Positions 6,563 to 8,048 of a DNA stretch of 8,048 nt are shown here, in pieces. Numbering within the stretch: the first letter of the stretch is position 1; each line of letters opens with the position of its first letter. The position numbers and the translations under genes are program-made. The notes under the pieces are model-generated. The model was not told where the DNA came from, did not search any database, and was given only the letters and a program-made list of their open reading frames with translations. Origin of the DNA: Deltaproteobacteria bacterium (GTDB lineage Bacteria > Myxococcota_A > UBA9042 > DTJE01). The stretch spans positions 1 to 8,048 of the forward strand of contig JADHTP010000137.1 of assembly GCA_016784945.1 (NCBI GenBank), read 5' to 3'.

Positions 6563-7123
6563 TCAGATATCCTCGTCCTTTACTGCCAGTGGCATATAGA
6601 TGAATGTGTACATGCGGCGGCTCAGGGCGTAGACGATTTCGACGAGCTTCCGACGTTCCGCTTCGGCCCTCTCGCCCATGACCGGGGGCAGACAGCAATA
6701 GGTCTCCGTCTCGCTCCAGACGAGCTTGTGCAAGTGGTTGAGGGCCCGGTAGGGAGCTCCAGCCCTGGCTGCCGTCTTCCATCTGGTTTCAAGGAAAGCG
6801 ACGCGCTCGACCAGCCCGTGTTCCTCAGCAGACAGACCGTCGAACTCCGCCAAGTAGCCTGCCAGGAGCGTCTCGTAGGTATTCTCCTCTTCGGGTGTAA
6901 GGTGCTCGGAATAGACCCCGTGCCTGCGCGCGTTCTGAGAGCCCTTGGGCGGTGGGCCACCAGAACCCGCCGGCTTGGGCATTCCTGTTCGCGATCGGTT
7001 ACCAACAGCCCCGCCACCATGGAGGCGACAGTACTCGCTCCCAGTAACGGCGGGATTCCGGCACGGCTTCCCGGTTCGTCTGGATTTGCCCTTGCACTGC
7101 CTGGCGTGGGGATTCAACGGCAT
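6563..7123 (-). CDS. HGG-motif protein, small-terminase-like (186 aa)
   Basis: Numbering from the upstream GTG at 7129, the protein has C12-x10-C23-x10-C34-x2-H37 within KSRRTGKPCRNPAVTGSEYC, then RLHGG. A Gly/Pro/Arg-rich linker and GSQNARRHGVYSEHLTPEE (63-81) follow. These HGG and N-x-RHG-x-Y motifs characterise proteins often annotated as phage terminase small subunits or HGGxSTG-domain proteins, which are found in prophages and in isolated genomic copies. The C-terminal half is helical and charged and lacks a catalytic motif. I prefer the ATG at 7123, which has AGGAAGG five bases upstream, over the GTG at 7129. No large terminase, portal or capsid gene is next to it, so it is an orphan. 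A DNA-binding role is likely; packaging activity is not supported by context. Confidence 0.75.
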   Translation of the reverse strand: MPLNPHARQCKGKSRRTGKPCRNPAVTGSEYCRLHGGGAVGNRSRTGMPKPAGSGGPPPKGSQNARRHGVYSEHLTPEEENTYETLLAGYLAEFDGLSAEEHGLVERVAFLETRWKTAARAGAPYRALNHLHKLVWSETETYCCLPPVMGERAEAERRKLVEIVYALSRRMYTFIYMPLAVKDEDI

Positions 7124-7211
7124 GGCCACCTTCCTCTCTCGCCATTATCGGCCAGATGGATGACGGATTCCAGGCATTCTCCGGCTGGTGAAAGCCCGCT
7201 GCAATCCGGTC

Positions 7212-7241
7212 TTGCCAATTACGACACCATGGTGGCATAAT
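7212..7241 (+). promoter_or_regulatory. Promoter of the MerR-family gene, probably giving a leaderless transcript
   Basis: TTGCCA (7212-7217) and CATAAT (7236-7241) are separated by 18 bases. The ATG at 7248 is only six bases after the -10 box, where transcription itself should begin, so the mRNA would have no leader. There is no Shine-Dalgarno before the ATG, which agrees with leaderless translation. The promoter is overlapped by the dyad at 7216-7243. Confidence 0.6.
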
Positions 7242-7243
7242 TG
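7216..7243. promoter_or_regulatory. 28-bp dyad operator over the MerR gene promoter
   Basis: CAATTACGACACCA (7216-7229) and TGGTGGCATAATTG (7230-7243) are inverted copies matching at 12 of 14 positions, with a perfect ten-base centre CACCATGGTG (7225-7234). The dyad fills the spacer and the -10 box. MerR-family dimers typically bind such a dyad between the -35 and -10 elements, so this is probably the operator through which the downstream regulator controls itself. Confidence 0.6.
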
Positions 7244-7247
7244 CGCC

Positions 7248-7706
7248 ATGAGTGACGAGCGCCGCTACACCATGGATGAGCTCAGCCAGTTGACGGAGGT
7301 AACTCCGCGAACGGTCCGCCTCTATGTCCAGCGTGGATTGGTTCCGCCTGCGGCGGGCCGAGGCCGGGGTCGTCACTACGGCGACGAGCACCTCGCCGCG
7401 CTCCAGCGGGTACAGGAGTTGAAACGTGCAGGTCAGAAGCTCGAGGACATTAGGGCGTCGATGGAACAGCGTGAAGGAAGTACAGTGCCCCGGCAGGACG
7501 ACTCGCGGCGTGGAGCCAGAAGGATCCTCCTGGCTGAGGAAGGCATCTGGCTAGAGGTCGGACCGGGTGTTGCTTTGCCGTCCCCCGATGTGCTGGACAG
7601 CCTCGCAGCCCTCTGCCGTCGCGAGCTTGAATTGCCGGACAAGGAGCCGGTTGTCCCTAGCCAAAATTACATCCGAGTCGTTTGCGGAGTTTTGGGGCTT
7701 GCCTGA
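7248..7706 (+). CDS. MerR-family transcriptional regulator (152 aa)
   Basis: The N-terminus RRYTMDELSQLTEVTPRTVRLYVQRGLVPPA is the MerR winged helix-turn-helix. It is followed by GRGRHYGDEHLAALQRVQELKRAGQKLEDIRASM, the wing and second helix pair that precede the dimerisation helix. No effector-binding cysteines or drug-binding domain are visible. The C-terminal part contains an IWLEVGPGVAL segment, a short beta-like tail seen in many MerR-type regulators of GC-rich bacteria, and then RRELELPDKEPVVPSQNYIRVV. The last 25 or so residues look less family-like and may be altered by the adjacent transposase remnant. The ATG at 7248 has no ribosome site and sits six bases from a -10 box; an upstream ATG at 7188 would place the promoter inside the gene. 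It is divergent from the HGG gene and likely autoregulated through the 28-bp dyad. The effector is unknown. Confidence 0.85.
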   Translation: MSDERRYTMDELSQLTEVTPRTVRLYVQRGLVPPAAGRGRGRHYGDEHLAALQRVQELKRAGQKLEDIRASMEQREGSTVPRQDDSRRGARRILLAEEGIWLEVGPGVALPSPDVLDSLAALCRRELELPDKEPVVPSQNYIRVVCGVLGLA

Positions 7707-7779
7707 TGGGATTTCGATGGGCATTTGAAGGCTTCTCTGGGAGTAAGACGCTCGAATTAACCAGCCCATGAGTAGCGAT

Positions 7780-8048
7780 TGTCGGTTTAAGACAGACGAC
7801 GCCATCACGATCGGGTCGAACGCAGGCATAGATGCGGAGCACGAGAGTAAACAGCTACGCCGCTTCCCGCCACTCGTACCGATGGTGCAGACCACCCACT
7901 CGGGGTATCGATACTACCTGGGCCTGATCCATTGGCCGCGGAATGACAGGCCTTGTGTTGGGCGTGTCCTTCCCAAGTCCCAGGTGCGTGCGGTCTTCAT
8001 CGTAGTACCGAACGTATTCTAGAAGCAGTCGGCGTAGATGAGCCTCTC
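7780..8048 (-). mobile_element. 3' end of an insertion sequence extending beyond the window
   Basis: The transposase fragment at 7855-8046 indicates that the right part of the window is an insertion sequence read leftward. A possible element end is the TGTC at 7780-7783, within TGTCGGTTTAAGACAG, because many insertion sequences end in TGT/ACA. The other end lies outside the window, so neither the inverted repeats nor a target duplication can be checked. The boundary is a guess; the presence of an element is well supported. Confidence 0.4.
7855..8046 (-). CDS. Transposase C-terminal fragment (rve/DDE integrase-core family), 5' end outside the window
   Basis: The minus strand is open from the window edge to a TAG at 7857-7855, giving 63 residues. 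They include EAHLRRLLLEYVRYYDEDRT, then HLGLGKDTP and later GGLHHRYEWREAA at the end. The pattern HLRR-LL-EY--YY--DRTH-LGKDTP---RP followed by GGLHHRY is typical of the C-terminus of rve-domain transposases related to IS3/IS481-type elements, which cut and join DNA with a DDE triad. The catalytic Glu should lie just upstream, beyond the window, so activity cannot be judged. The frame is intact here, without stops. There is no start codon inside the window, so the gene is partial. It runs convergently toward the MerR gene, 148 bases away. Confidence 0.85.
   Translation of the reverse strand, partial: EAHLRRLLLEYVRYYDEDRTHLGLGKDTPNTRPVIPRPMDQAQVVSIPRVGGLHHRYEWREAA

Noticed and set aside
6524..7240. 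Rightward open frame of 238 codons across the HGG gene
   Set aside because: The minus-strand frame carries recognisable Cys/HGG/RHG motifs and a good Shine-Dalgarno; the plus-strand translation has no family features.
7768..8022. Rightward 84-codon open frame at the right edge
   Set aside because: It lies opposite the transposase C-terminus, whose minus-strand translation is clearly family-like.

Overview
The window is GC-rich bacterial DNA with short intergenic gaps and good Shine-Dalgarno sequences. It carries a complete groES-groEL chaperonin operon set among accessory genes. The taxon can only be guessed. A GC-rich Gram-negative, perhaps of the Myxococcota/Desulfobacterota type, is suggested by the lipoprotein with a long Asp/Pro/Gly-rich linker, the MerR-type regulator with its N-terminal helix-turn-helix, the sigma-32-like groE promoter and the style of the transposase. 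This is inference, not proof.

Left part (1-1954). The 5' end of an unidentified gene runs leftward off the window edge (102 to 1). It is divergent from a tight rightward three-gene cluster across a gap of about 450 bases that contains an AT-rich patch. The cluster encodes an unrecognised 243-aa protein, a 120-aa protein with a perfect SWIM-type zinc-binding signature (CxCx8CxH), and a 92-aa HU/IHF-family DNA-bending protein closest to IHF alpha. Gaps of 9 and 18 bases, each holding a Shine-Dalgarno sequence, suggest one transcript.

Centre (1955-4539). A regulatory region of about 280 bases holds a CIRCE-like but non-canonical dyad, a good heat-shock (sigma-32-like) promoter and a leader hairpin. 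It precedes groES (95 aa) and groEL (546 aa, GGM-type tail). A 75-aa Cys-containing protein with a GTG start follows, and then a perfect 8-bp hairpin.

Right part (4540-8048). A PlsC/MGAT-like lysophospholipid acyltransferase has a candidate promoter whose spacer contains a run of eight G. Next is a lipoprotein related to the PAF-acetylhydrolase/dienelactone-hydrolase-like esterases; it stops before the nucleophile motif and so looks broken. After this the region resembles mobile-element debris. It has an orphan leftward HGG-motif (small-terminase-like) gene. It also has a divergent MerR-family regulator that appears to be leaderless, with a 28-bp dyad over its own promoter. At the right edge, on the minus strand, is the C-terminal end of an rve/DDE transposase whose 5' part lies outside the window.

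Functionally, groES/groEL form one folding machine under probable heat-shock control. The upstream SWIM/IHF cluster looks like a nucleic-acid-binding module of unknown purpose. The right end looks like accessory DNA that has been rearranged. No complete, clearly novel system is proven here. The most interesting items are the unknown-SWIM-IHF cluster, the atypical groE operator and the MerR promoter architecture.
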